Source of the DNA: Ga0077527 sp050250695
GTDB taxonomy: Bacteria; Pseudomonadota; Gammaproteobacteria; Burkholderiales; SG8-41
DNA length: 13,273 bases
Direction of reading: 5' to 3'
Assembly: GCA_050250695.1 (NCBI GenBank)
Contig: JBFWOE010000083.1
Span: 1 to 13,273, forward strand
A program made the translations under genes and the position numbers. Positions 6,985-13,273 of the stretch are shown here, piece by piece. Numbering within the stretch: the first letter of the stretch is position 1; every line of letters starts with the position of its first letter. The notes beneath the pieces are model-generated. The model was not told the origin of the DNA. It did not search any database and saw nothing but the letters and a program-made list of their open reading frames with translations.

Positions 6985-8040
6985 ATGGCGCCTGACCCGC
7001 AGCGCCGCGATCTGCTGGGGGCCGCGGCAATCGCCGCACTGCTGCCGGGCATTGCACGCGGACAGGTCAGGCGCACGGTGATTGACGGTGCCGGGCGCCG
7101 GGTGATGTTGCCTCAGAAGGTCGAACGCATCTATGCGGCGGGACCTCCGGCCAGCGTACTGGCGTTTGCGGTGGCGCCGGACAAGCTGATCGGCTGGACC
7201 TCGCCGTTTCGCGACGCCGAGCGGCCGTTTGTCGCGCCGCGTTACGCCGACATGCCGGCGCACGGCAGGCTGACCGGTCGCGGCAACACTGCCAATGTCG
7301 AAATCGTGCTCAGGGCGAAACCCGACCTGATCGTCGATTACGGTGCGATCCGCGACACCTACGTATCCCTGGCCGACCGCGTGCAGGCACAGACCGGCAT
7401 CCCGTACCTGCTGCTCGACGGCGATTTCGACCGCATGGCTGATGTCATCGTGCAGTTCGGCGACATTTCAGGGGAAGTTGCGCGTGCCGCAGCGCTGGCA
7501 AGGTATGCGCGCGATACGCTGGCCGATATCAATGCGCGCATTGCGGGGATAACTGCGGAGCGGCGCCCGCGCGTGTATTACGGCCGCGGACCGCGCGGGC
7601 TCAACACCGGGCTGGCCGGCTCGATCAACATGGAAACCCTGGAGCAGGCCGGTGCGCGCAACGTGGCGGCCGAACTGGGCCGTGGCGGCATGGTGCAGGT
7701 TTCGGTGGAGCAGGTGCTGCAGTGGAATCCCGACGTGATCATCACCATCGATGCGAATTTTTATGCATCGGCTCGCGTGCATCCGGTGTGGAGCGCCATG
7801 CCGGCGATCCGTGCGGGGCGCTTCCATCTTGCGCCGGGGCTGCCGTTCGGCTGGATCGATTTTCCACCATCGCTGAACCGCCTGATCGGCCTGCGCTGGC
7901 TGGCGCGGGTGCTGTATCCTGAGGTTTTCAGCGAAGACCTGCGGCCCATCGTGCGTGATTTCTACAGCCGGTTCTACCATCAGGCACCTACCGACGCACA
8001 GCTCGAACAGTTGCTGACTTCGCCGCAATCAGCGCGATGA
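6985..8040 (+). CDS. Periplasmic binding protein of FecCD-class ABC importer, MolA-like
   Basis: Cluster of the iron-siderophore/B12 binding proteins (PF01497, COG0614), 351 residues. The N-terminus reads RRDLLGAAAIAALLPG from residue 7, a twin-arginine type signal, with likely cleavage after ARG near residue 26. The mature part has the two-lobe layout: DGAGRRVMLPQKVERI, later PDLIVDYG, a long linking helix, then GLNTGLAGSINMETLEQAGARNVAAE and WNPDVIITID. In Haemophilus influenzae the MolABC importer of molybdate/tungstate uses a binding protein of this fold, and the position between tup and mod genes makes the same role likely here. Heme, B12, siderophore or a molybdate-chelating metallophore remain possible. 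The start follows the previous stop by 2 bases without a clear Shine-Dalgarno, implying translational coupling. Confidence 0.8.
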   Translation: MAPDPQRRDLLGAAAIAALLPGIARGQVRRTVIDGAGRRVMLPQKVERIYAAGPPASVLAFAVAPDKLIGWTSPFRDAERPFVAPRYADMPAHGRLTGRGNTANVEIVLRAKPDLIVDYGAIRDTYVSLADRVQAQTGIPYLLLDGDFDRMADVIVQFGDISGEVARAAALARYARDTLADINARIAGITAERRPRVYYGRGPRGLNTGLAGSINMETLEQAGARNVAAELGRGGMVQVSVEQVLQWNPDVIITIDANFYASARVHPVWSAMPAIRAGRFHLAPGLPFGWIDFPPSLNRLIGLRWLARVLYPEVFSEDLRPIVRDFYSRFYHQAPTDAQLEQLLTSPQSAR

Positions 8041-9050
8041 ACCTGCGCCTGTCCGTTACGCTGGCTGCGGCGTGCGCGATCCTGCTCGCCGTCGTCGCAG
8101 TGGCGTTTTCCCTCGGTCGTTATCCGGTAACGTTGCCCGACCTCGTGCGCGTGCTCTGGGCCTGGGCCAGCGGCGGGGTCAGCGGACTGGACGCCACCGT
8201 CGAAGCCGTGGTGCTGCAGATCCGCGGCCCGCGCGTGCTGGCGGCGCTGATGGTCGGTGCGGCGCTGGCCGCAGCGGGCGCGGCCTACCAGAGCCTGTTC
8301 CGCAACCCGCTGGTGTCGCCCGATATCCTTGGCGTGTCAGCCGGGGCTGCGGTGGGGGCGGTGCTCGGGATTTTCCTGTCGCTGGGCGTGGTGATGATCC
8401 AGTCGATGGCCTTTGCCGGCGGACTGCTGGCGGTGGGCATGGTGTATTTCGTTGCAAAATCCGTGCGCGGCCACGATCCGCTGCTGGTGCTGGTGCTCGC
8501 AGGCGTGGTGCTGGGCGCGTTGCTCGGCGCCTGCGTTGCGCTGATGAAATATCTCGCTGATCCCTACAACCAGTTGCCGGCGATCACCTTCTGGCTGCTC
8601 GGCAGCCTGGCGTCCACCGACGCCCGCGACATGTGGGCTGCCACGCCGCTGCTGCTGATCGGGCTGCTGCCGCTGTGGCTGCTCAGATGGCGCATCAACG
8701 TGCTGTCGCTGGACGACGAGGAGGCGCGCGCGCTGGGTGTGCCGACCGCGCGCATCCGCATCGCGGTGATCGTCGGCGCGACCCTGATGACTTCCGCGGC
8801 GGTGGCCATTTCCGGCGTGATCGGCTGGATCGGGCTGGTGATCCCGCATTTCGCGCGGCTGCTGACCGGCCCCGATTTCACCCGGCTGCTGCCGGTGTCG
8901 GTGCTGCTCGGCGCCGGATTCCTGGTAGCTGTGGATACGCTGGCGCGCACCATCGCCAGCATCGAAGTGCCACTGGGGGTGCTGACCGCCTTTGTCGGCA
9001 CACCGCTGTTTTTGTGGCAACTTGCCACCGCGCGCAGGAGCTGGCAATGA
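8037..9050 (+). CDS. FecCD/BtuC-type ABC permease, MolB-like
   Basis: Inner-membrane permease of a type II ABC importer, 337 residues with about nine to ten hydrophobic segments. The FecCD signature is clear: RGPRVLAALMVGAALAAAG from residue 63, then RNPLVSPDILGVSAGA at 89-104, and later DEEARALGVPTARIR, the cytoplasmic loop that contacts the ATPase, and GVIGWIGLVIPHFARLL. It is structurally unrelated to TupB and ModB, which are type I permeases. It overlaps the upstream binding-protein gene by 4 bases (ATGA). MolB of H. influenzae, a molybdate/tungstate permease, is the closest functional precedent; the substrate is inferred from the locus. Confidence 0.88.
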   Translation: MNLRLSVTLAAACAILLAVVAVAFSLGRYPVTLPDLVRVLWAWASGGVSGLDATVEAVVLQIRGPRVLAALMVGAALAAAGAAYQSLFRNPLVSPDILGVSAGAAVGAVLGIFLSLGVVMIQSMAFAGGLLAVGMVYFVAKSVRGHDPLLVLVLAGVVLGALLGACVALMKYLADPYNQLPAITFWLLGSLASTDARDMWAATPLLLIGLLPLWLLRWRINVLSLDDEEARALGVPTARIRIAVIVGATLMTSAAVAISGVIGWIGLVIPHFARLLTGPDFTRLLPVSVLLGAGFLVAVDTLARTIASIEVPLGVLTAFVGTPLFLWQLATARRSWQ

Positions 9051-9856
9051 ACAAGTCCGCGGCGACACTGGTTGCGCGCGACCTGTCTTTCGGCTATCCC
9101 GGCCGGCGCATCGGCAGCGGGGTGACTCTGGAACTGGCTGCCGGCGAAGTGCTGTGCCTGCTCGGGCCCAACGGCAGTGGTAAGACCACGCTGTTCAAGA
9201 CCCTGCTCGGCCTGCTGCCGCCGCAGGGCGGCAGTGTGCTGGTCAACGGCGAAGACTCGCGGACTTTGTCGCGCGATGCGGTGGCGCGCCAGGTCAGTTA
9301 CGTGCCGCAGGCACACGGCGCGTTTTTCCCGTTCTCGGTTCGCGATATCGTGCTGATGGGGCGTGTCGCCCACATGGGGCTGTTCGCGGCGCCTTCGGCG
9401 CGCGACCATGCGGCAGCGCTGGATGCGATCCGGCGCATGGGCATCGCGCATCTGGCCGATGCTGCCTATACCCAAATTTCCGGCGGCGAACGCCAGCTCA
9501 CGCTGATTGCGCGCGCGCTGGCGCAGGATGCGCGCATGGTGGTGATGGACGAACCGACCGCAAATCTGGATTTTGGCAACCAGGTGCGCGTACTTGAACG
9601 CATCCGCGCGCTCGCTGACGAAGGCATCGGCGTGCTGCTGTCGACTCACGATCCCGACCATGCCTTTCTCTGCGCGGATCAGGTGGTGATGCTGCATGAC
9701 GGTCATCTGATGGCCAGCGGCGCGCCGGATGCTGTGATGACCGCGGAGAATCTGCGGCGGCTTTATGGCGTGGACGTTGCGGTGACCGCAGTGGCGCTGA
9801 CGTCGGGCGGTACGCGCAATGTCTGCCTGCCTTTGGGAATGCGCAGTGAAAATTAA
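9047..9856 (+). CDS. FecCD-class ABC ATPase, MolC-like
   Basis: ATPase partner of the permease upstream, 269 residues. It shows Walker A GPNGSGKT at 40-47, Q-loop glutamine 88 in VPQ, signature ISGGERQ at 144-150, Walker B VVMDEP at 165-170 and switch histidine 201 in STHD. The SGGERQL form is typical of FecE/BtuD-like subunits. The open frame extends upstream to 8633 inside the permease gene; ATG 9047 is chosen because AGGAG (9036-9040) is 6 bases before it, the permease stop overlaps it by 4 bases, and the protein then has the family length. The end overlaps the likely modA start by 11 bases. Confidence 0.9.
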   Translation: MNKSAATLVARDLSFGYPGRRIGSGVTLELAAGEVLCLLGPNGSGKTTLFKTLLGLLPPQGGSVLVNGEDSRTLSRDAVARQVSYVPQAHGAFFPFSVRDIVLMGRVAHMGLFAAPSARDHAAALDAIRRMGIAHLADAAYTQISGGERQLTLIARALAQDARMVVMDEPTANLDFGNQVRVLERIRALADEGIGVLLSTHDPDHAFLCADQVVMLHDGHLMASGAPDAVMTAENLRRLYGVDVAVTAVALTSGGTRNVCLPLGMRSEN

Positions 9857-10628
9857 TAAGTATTTGTTTTTATTTATACTTTTCTGTTTTTGCGGAATAA
9901 CCCGCGCGCAGGTCGATGCACCAGCGATTGCCGCAGCCTCGGATCTGAAGTTTGCGCTGGAAGAGATAGCCGCGCGTTTTCGCGCGGATGCCGGACGGGA
10001 AGTGCGCCTGTCGTTCGGGTCATCCGGAAATTATTTCCGGCAGATTTCGGAAGGCGCGCCGTTCCAGGTGTTTCTGTCTGCAGATGAAGGATTCGTGTTT
10101 CGTTTGCACGATGCCGGCAAAACGGAAGACCGTGGCATGCCCTACGCCGTGGGACGCATCGTCCTGTTTGCGCCCGCAGCGTCATTGCTGCAAGTGGATG
10201 CCGGGGCAGCTGGGCTGAAGGCTGCGCTCGCGGCGAACCGGATCAGCCGTTTTGCGATTGCCAATCCGGAACATGCCCCCTATGGCCGGGCCGCGGAGGA
10301 GGCATTGCGCACGCTGCGCTTGTGGGACGGCCTGAAGGGCAGGCTGGTGCTCGGCGAAAACGTATCGCAGGCGGCGCAGTTCGCCGCCAGCGGTTCGGCG
10401 CAGGGCGGCATTTTTGCCTATTCCCTGGCGCTTTCACCGAGCGTGTCAAAACTGGGGCGATACGTGCTGCTGCCGGCAGAACTGCACAAGCCGCTGCGCC
10501 AGCAGATGGTGCTGGTCAAGGGAGCGGGCGCGACTGCGCGCGCGTTCTATGTCTATCTGCAGCAACCGGCAGCGCGGAAAATCCTGGTGCGGCATGGTTT
10601 CACATTGCCCGGGGATCCGGTGAAATAA
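9846..10628 (+). CDS. modA: Molybdate-binding periplasmic protein ModA
   Basis: Periplasmic molybdate receptor of ModABC, 260 residues from the preferred start. The GTG at 9846 gives a compact Sec signal (KINKYLFLFILFCFCGITRA, cleavage before Q). The longer ATG at 9819 would add nine residues (MSACLWECA) before the charged N-region. A GGGAA lies 6-10 bases upstream of the GTG. Ligand-loop motifs are AAASDLKFAL, FGSSGNYFRQISEGAPFQVF with SADE, and IANPEHAPYGRAAEEAL, closer to Azotobacter ModA2 than to E. coli ModA as I recall those sequences. The first 50 bases are strikingly AT-rich compared with the rest of the operon, partly explained by Lys, Asn, Ile and Phe codons. It is followed after 3 bases by modB. 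Confidence 0.9.
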   Translation: MKINKYLFLFILFCFCGITRAQVDAPAIAAASDLKFALEEIAARFRADAGREVRLSFGSSGNYFRQISEGAPFQVFLSADEGFVFRLHDAGKTEDRGMPYAVGRIVLFAPAASLLQVDAGAAGLKAALAANRISRFAIANPEHAPYGRAAEEALRTLRLWDGLKGRLVLGENVSQAAQFAASGSAQGGIFAYSLALSPSVSKLGRYVLLPAELHKPLRQQMVLVKGAGATARAFYVYLQQPAARKILVRHGFTLPGDPVK

Positions 10629-10631
10629 ATC

Positions 10632-11303
10632 ATGGACTGGAATGCGCTCAACCTGTCACTGAAACTTGCGGCCTGGACGGTGCTGATCCTGCTGCCGCTG
10701 GGCGTCTGGGGCGGGCGGGCGCTGGCGGTGCATCATTTTCGCGGCAAGGCCTGGGTCGAAGCCCTTCTGGCGCTGCCGCTGGTGCTGCCGCCGACGGTGC
10801 TGGGTTATTACCTGCTGGTGGCGATGGGCGGCGCTTCGCCCCTCGGCCAGTTCTACGAATCCGCGTTCGGCCGGCCGCTGGTGTTCAGTTTCGAGGGACT
10901 GCTGATTGCCTCGGTGATATTCAACATCCCGTTCGCGATCCAGCCCATGCAGCGCGGCTTCGAAGCCATCGCGCCGGAAGTGCGTGATGCCGCGGCCTGC
11001 TGCGGGTTGAGCCGCTGGCGCACCTTGTGGCGCATCGAATTGCCGCTGGCCTGGCAGGGCGTACTCTCGGCGGCAGTGCTGACGTTTGCGCACACGCTGG
11101 GCGAATTCGGCGTGGTGCTGATGGTCGGAGGCAACATTCCCGGCGAGACCAAGACCATCGCCATTTCCATTTACGACCGTGTGCAGGCCTTCGATACGGC
11201 CGGCGCCGGACTGATGTCAGCTGCGTTGCTGCTGATTTCTCTGCTGGCCATCGGCGCCGCCTATTTCACTTCGTCGCGCAATCGGTCGCACCGTCATGGC
11301 TGA
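10632..11303 (+). CDS. modB: Molybdate ABC transporter permease ModB
   Basis: Inner-membrane type I permease forming the molybdate channel with ModA and ModC, 223 residues with about five membrane segments. Motifs are LPLVLPPTVLGYYLL at 48-62 and the cytoplasmic coupling region EVRDAAACCGLSRWRTLWRI at 116-135, then LPLAWQGVL, followed by HTLGEFGVVLMVGGNIPGET. These are standard for ModB. It starts 3 bases after the modA stop and overlaps modC by 8 bases, so the three subunits are translated together. Confidence 0.96.
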   Translation: MDWNALNLSLKLAAWTVLILLPLGVWGGRALAVHHFRGKAWVEALLALPLVLPPTVLGYYLLVAMGGASPLGQFYESAFGRPLVFSFEGLLIASVIFNIPFAIQPMQRGFEAIAPEVRDAAACCGLSRWRTLWRIELPLAWQGVLSAAVLTFAHTLGEFGVVLMVGGNIPGETKTIAISIYDRVQAFDTAGAGLMSAALLLISLLAIGAAYFTSSRNRSHRHG

Positions 11304-12426
11304 CGCCATCCGCGTCCGGCTGCAACAACCGGGGCCGATCCCGCTGGACGCCGAACTCGCCTGTGCGCCCGGCGAGGTGCTGGCGCTGGTCGGACCTTCC
11401 GGCAGCGGCAAGACCACCATCCTGCGTGCCGTTGCCGGATTGCTGCGGGTCCGGCGAGGCACGATCGATTGCGGCGGCGAGTGCTGGTTCGACGACGCAC
11501 GCCGGATATTCGTGCCGGCCCGCAAGCGCCGCGTCGGATATGTATTCCAGAATTACGCCCTGTTTCCGCATCTGAGTGCGTTGCACAACGTGATGGAAGC
11601 CATGCTCGATCTGCCCGCGTCCGCGCGCGAAAACCGCGCCCGCGACGTGCTGGCACGGGTGCGGCTTACCGGGCTTGAGCACCGCGTGCCTGCAGTGCTG
11701 TCCGGCGGCCAGCAGCAGCGGGTTGCGGTTGCCCGCGCGCTGGCGCGCCAACCGCGGGTGCTGCTGCTCGACGAGCCGTTCTCCGCGGTGGACCGCGCGA
11801 CGCGGCAAAGGCTTTACCGTGAACTGGCCGAACTGCGCCGCGAACTGGCGATGCCGGTGATCCTGGTGACCCACGATCTTGATGAAGCGCTGATGCTGGC
11901 CGACCGGCTGTGCGTGCTCCACCAAGGGCGTACCTTGCAGTCCGGCGTTCCGCACGAAGTGATGATGCGGCCGGACACCGTGGAAGTCGCGCAGCTCGTC
12001 GGTTTGCGCAACGTGTTCCGTGCCGGTGTGATTGCGCATGATGCAGGGCGTGGCGTTACCGTCATCGAGTGGCGCAGGCATCGTCTCGAGGCGCGGTTAC
12101 AGACGGATTTCAAGGAGGGACAACAGGTGACCTGGGCGATTCCGCAGGGTCATCTGGTGCTGCACCGGCGCGACCGGCCGTCGCGCGGCGAACGCGAGAA
12201 TCCGGTATCCGGCACGGTGCTGGAATGCCTGCCGCTGGGCGAAAACGTGGCATTGACGGTGGCCGTCAACGGTTCCGACCGGCCGCCGCTGTTCCTGAAT
12301 GTGCCCGCGCATACTGCGCGCCGCAACGGCATCACACAGGGTGTGGACATCACTGTGTCCCTGCTCGCCGAAGGGATACACCTGATGCCGGCCGACGAAT
12401 CGCGTACTCCGGCAAAACCCGCCTAG
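11296..12426 (+). CDS. modC: Molybdate ABC transporter ATP-binding protein ModC
   Basis: ATPase of the molybdate importer, 376 residues. The nucleotide-binding domain has Walker A GPSGSGKT at 33-40, Q-loop FQNYALF at 84-90, signature LSGGQQ at 135-140, Walker B VLLLDE at 155-160 and switch histidine 193 in VTHD. A C-terminal TOBE (Mop-like) domain spans about 303-364, from PVSGTVLECLPLGENVALTV to AEGIHLMP; in known ModC proteins this domain binds molybdate and shuts the transporter down. It is the only oxyanion-sensing TOBE domain in the window, since the regulator and TupC lack one. A 57-base gap separates it from mobB. Confidence 0.96.
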   Translation: MADAIRVRLQQPGPIPLDAELACAPGEVLALVGPSGSGKTTILRAVAGLLRVRRGTIDCGGECWFDDARRIFVPARKRRVGYVFQNYALFPHLSALHNVMEAMLDLPASARENRARDVLARVRLTGLEHRVPAVLSGGQQQRVAVARALARQPRVLLLDEPFSAVDRATRQRLYRELAELRRELAMPVILVTHDLDEALMLADRLCVLHQGRTLQSGVPHEVMMRPDTVEVAQLVGLRNVFRAGVIAHDAGRGVTVIEWRRHRLEARLQTDFKEGQQVTWAIPQGHLVLHRRDRPSRGERENPVSGTVLECLPLGENVALTVAVNGSDRPPLFLNVPAHTARRNGITQGVDITVSLLAEGIHLMPADESRTPAKPA

Positions 12427-12483
12427 GGCGCAGGAACCGGACGGTGCGCTGGTAAGATTGGCGATAACAGGAGAATTCAGGGC

Positions 12484-12990
12484 ATGAAAATTTTCGGCTT
12501 CGCCGGTTATTCAGGCAGCGGCAAGACCACGCTGATCGAAAAGCTGATTCCGCTGTTCACTCAACTGGACCTGAAGGTGTCGCTGATCAAACACGCCCAT
12601 CACACCTTTGATGTCGACCAGCCGGGCAAGGATTCCTATCGTCACCGGCATGCCGGCTGCACCGAGGTGCTGGTGACCTCGTCGCGGCGCTGGGCGCTGA
12701 TGCACGAATTGCGCGGTGCGCCTGAACCGGGGTTGACCGAGCAGATTGAGCGCCTGTCGCCCTGCGACCTGCTGCTGGTCGAGGGTTTCAAACACGAGAG
12801 CATTCCCAAGCTCGAGATCTACCGCGCGCAGACCGGGGAATCGCTGCTTCATCCGCACGACGCCAACATCATTGCCGTGGCCAGCGATGCGAAGGTGGAA
12901 ACAAAACTGCCGCAGTTCGACCTCAACGCGCCGCAGCCGATTGCCGAATTCATCCTGAAGCATGTCGGGCTGCGCGGAGGCGGGCGATGA
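12484..12990 (+). CDS. mobB: Molybdopterin-guanine dinucleotide biosynthesis accessory protein MobB
   Basis: Cytoplasmic GTP-binding P-loop protein that assists guanylation of molybdenum cofactor to the bis-MGD form used by DMSO-reductase-family enzymes; 168 residues, the usual size. Walker A is GYSGSGKT at 8-15. SLIKHAHHTFDVDQPGKDS near residues 34-52 and CDLLLVEGFK near 98-107 are MobB hallmarks. AGGAGA at 12469-12474 is 9 bases before the ATG. The partner MobA is not in the window. The gene overlaps moaD by 4 bases. Confidence 0.95.
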   Translation: MKIFGFAGYSGSGKTTLIEKLIPLFTQLDLKVSLIKHAHHTFDVDQPGKDSYRHRHAGCTEVLVTSSRRWALMHELRGAPEPGLTEQIERLSPCDLLLVEGFKHESIPKLEIYRAQTGESLLHPHDANIIAVASDAKVETKLPQFDLNAPQPIAEFILKHVGLRGGGR

Positions 12991-13241
12991 TCACGCTGCT
13001 GTATTTCGCGCGGCTGCGAGAGGCGCTGGGCAGCGGCCGCGAGCAGATCGCGCTGCCGGCAGGCGTGGACACGCTGGGCGCACTGCGCGCACATCTCGCG
13101 CAGCGCGGCGGCGCGTGGGCGATCGAAATGGGGGAAGGCCGCAACCTGCGCGCGGCAGTGAACCAGGATGTCGCTGCTGCGGATGTACCGCTGAAGGATG
13201 GCGACGAGGTGGCTTTTTTTCCGCCGGTCACCGGAGGGTGA
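12987..13241 (+). CDS. moaD: Molybdopterin synthase small subunit MoaD
   Basis: Ubiquitin-fold sulfur carrier, 84 residues. It starts MITLLYFARLREALG, a MoaD signature, and ends FFPPVTGG; the terminal Gly-Gly is adenylated and thiocarboxylated so that it can hand sulfur to precursor Z (cPMP) on MoaE. The length agrees with the family (about 81). The start overlaps the mobB stop as ATGA, and moaE begins 4 bases after its stop, so subunit stoichiometry is likely coupled. Confidence 0.96.
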   Translation: MITLLYFARLREALGSGREQIALPAGVDTLGALRAHLAQRGGAWAIEMGEGRNLRAAVNQDVAAADVPLKDGDEVAFFPPVTGG

Positions 13242-13245
13242 TGCT

Positions 13246-13273
13246 ATGAATGTCAGGGTGCAGGAGCAGGATT
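13246..13273 (+). CDS. moaE: Start of moaE, molybdopterin synthase large subunit (truncated by window edge)
   Basis: Only nine codons (MNVRVQEQD) lie in the window. They follow moaD directly, carry GGAGGG (13233-13238) 7 bases upstream, and match the usual MoaE N-terminus of form M-x-VRVQ-x-ED. MoaE is the catalytic partner of MoaD, making molybdopterin from cPMP. Identity rests mainly on gene order. Confidence 0.75.

Noticed and set aside
6010..7263. Long reverse-strand open frame (417 codons) opposite the MOT1-like gene and the MolA-like gene
   Set aside because: Its translation is low-complexity, rich in Ser, Ala, Arg and Pro, matches no family I know, and lies wholly across two genes with clear domains. 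Such frames are common in GC-rich DNA.
6985..9856. Reading the FecCD-class module simply as an iron-siderophore or B12 importer
   Set aside because: It cannot be excluded by fold, but it is embedded between tup/MOT1 and mod genes in overlapping frames, and a molybdate/tungstate precedent of this class exists, so a Mo/W role is preferred.
12427..12483. Possible extended -10 (TGGTAAGAT at 12450-12458) for a separate mobB promoter, and a weak GCGCA/TGCGC stem at 12428-12449
   Set aside because: The -10 matches only 4 of 6 with no -35 at proper distance, and the stem is 5 bp with a 12-base loop. Both are within chance expectation.

Overview
The window is a GC-rich proteobacterial segment, most likely betaproteobacterial judging from the gene families and codon use; I could not confirm the taxon. 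Almost every gene concerns uptake of the oxyanions molybdate and tungstate or their assembly into molybdopterin cofactor. Genes are tightly packed, with start/stop overlaps or gaps of a few bases. I see no rRNA, tRNA, CRISPR array, insertion sequence or phage gene, and no gene-free stretch longer than about 80 bases.

Left arm, minus strand (3433 down to 1): a one-component regulator with a ModE-type winged helix-turn-helix fused to a periplasmic-binding-protein-like domain, then moeA (molybdenum insertase), then a Gfo/Idh/MocA-family oxidoreductase that runs off the left edge.

The 78-base intergenic region 3434-3511 is an AT-rich island separating divergent promoters. It carries two near-perfect inverted repeats whose centres lie 42 bp apart. 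Each repeat brackets a predicted -10 box, one for each direction. This is the best candidate for the control switch of the locus.

Right arm, plus strand (3512 to the right edge), looks like one long operon of 13 genes: tupB-tupC-tupA (tungstate ABC importer), a MOT1-like molybdate permease, a FecCD/BtuC-class ABC importer (binding protein, permease, ATPase) best read as MolABC-like, modA-modB-modC (molybdate ABC importer), mobB, moaD, and the first nine codons of moaE. A perfect 8-bp hairpin sits between tupA and the MOT1 gene.

Together the locus encodes four structurally unrelated candidate importers for MoO4/WO4, a metal- or cofactor-responsive regulator, the insertase (MoeA), a nucleotide-cofactor accessory GTPase (MobB) and the molybdopterin synthase subunits (MoaD, MoaE). 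The individual families are known. What stands out is the stacking of four transport solutions in one transcription unit behind one operator region, and a regulator that lacks the usual molybdate-binding TOBE/Mop domains.
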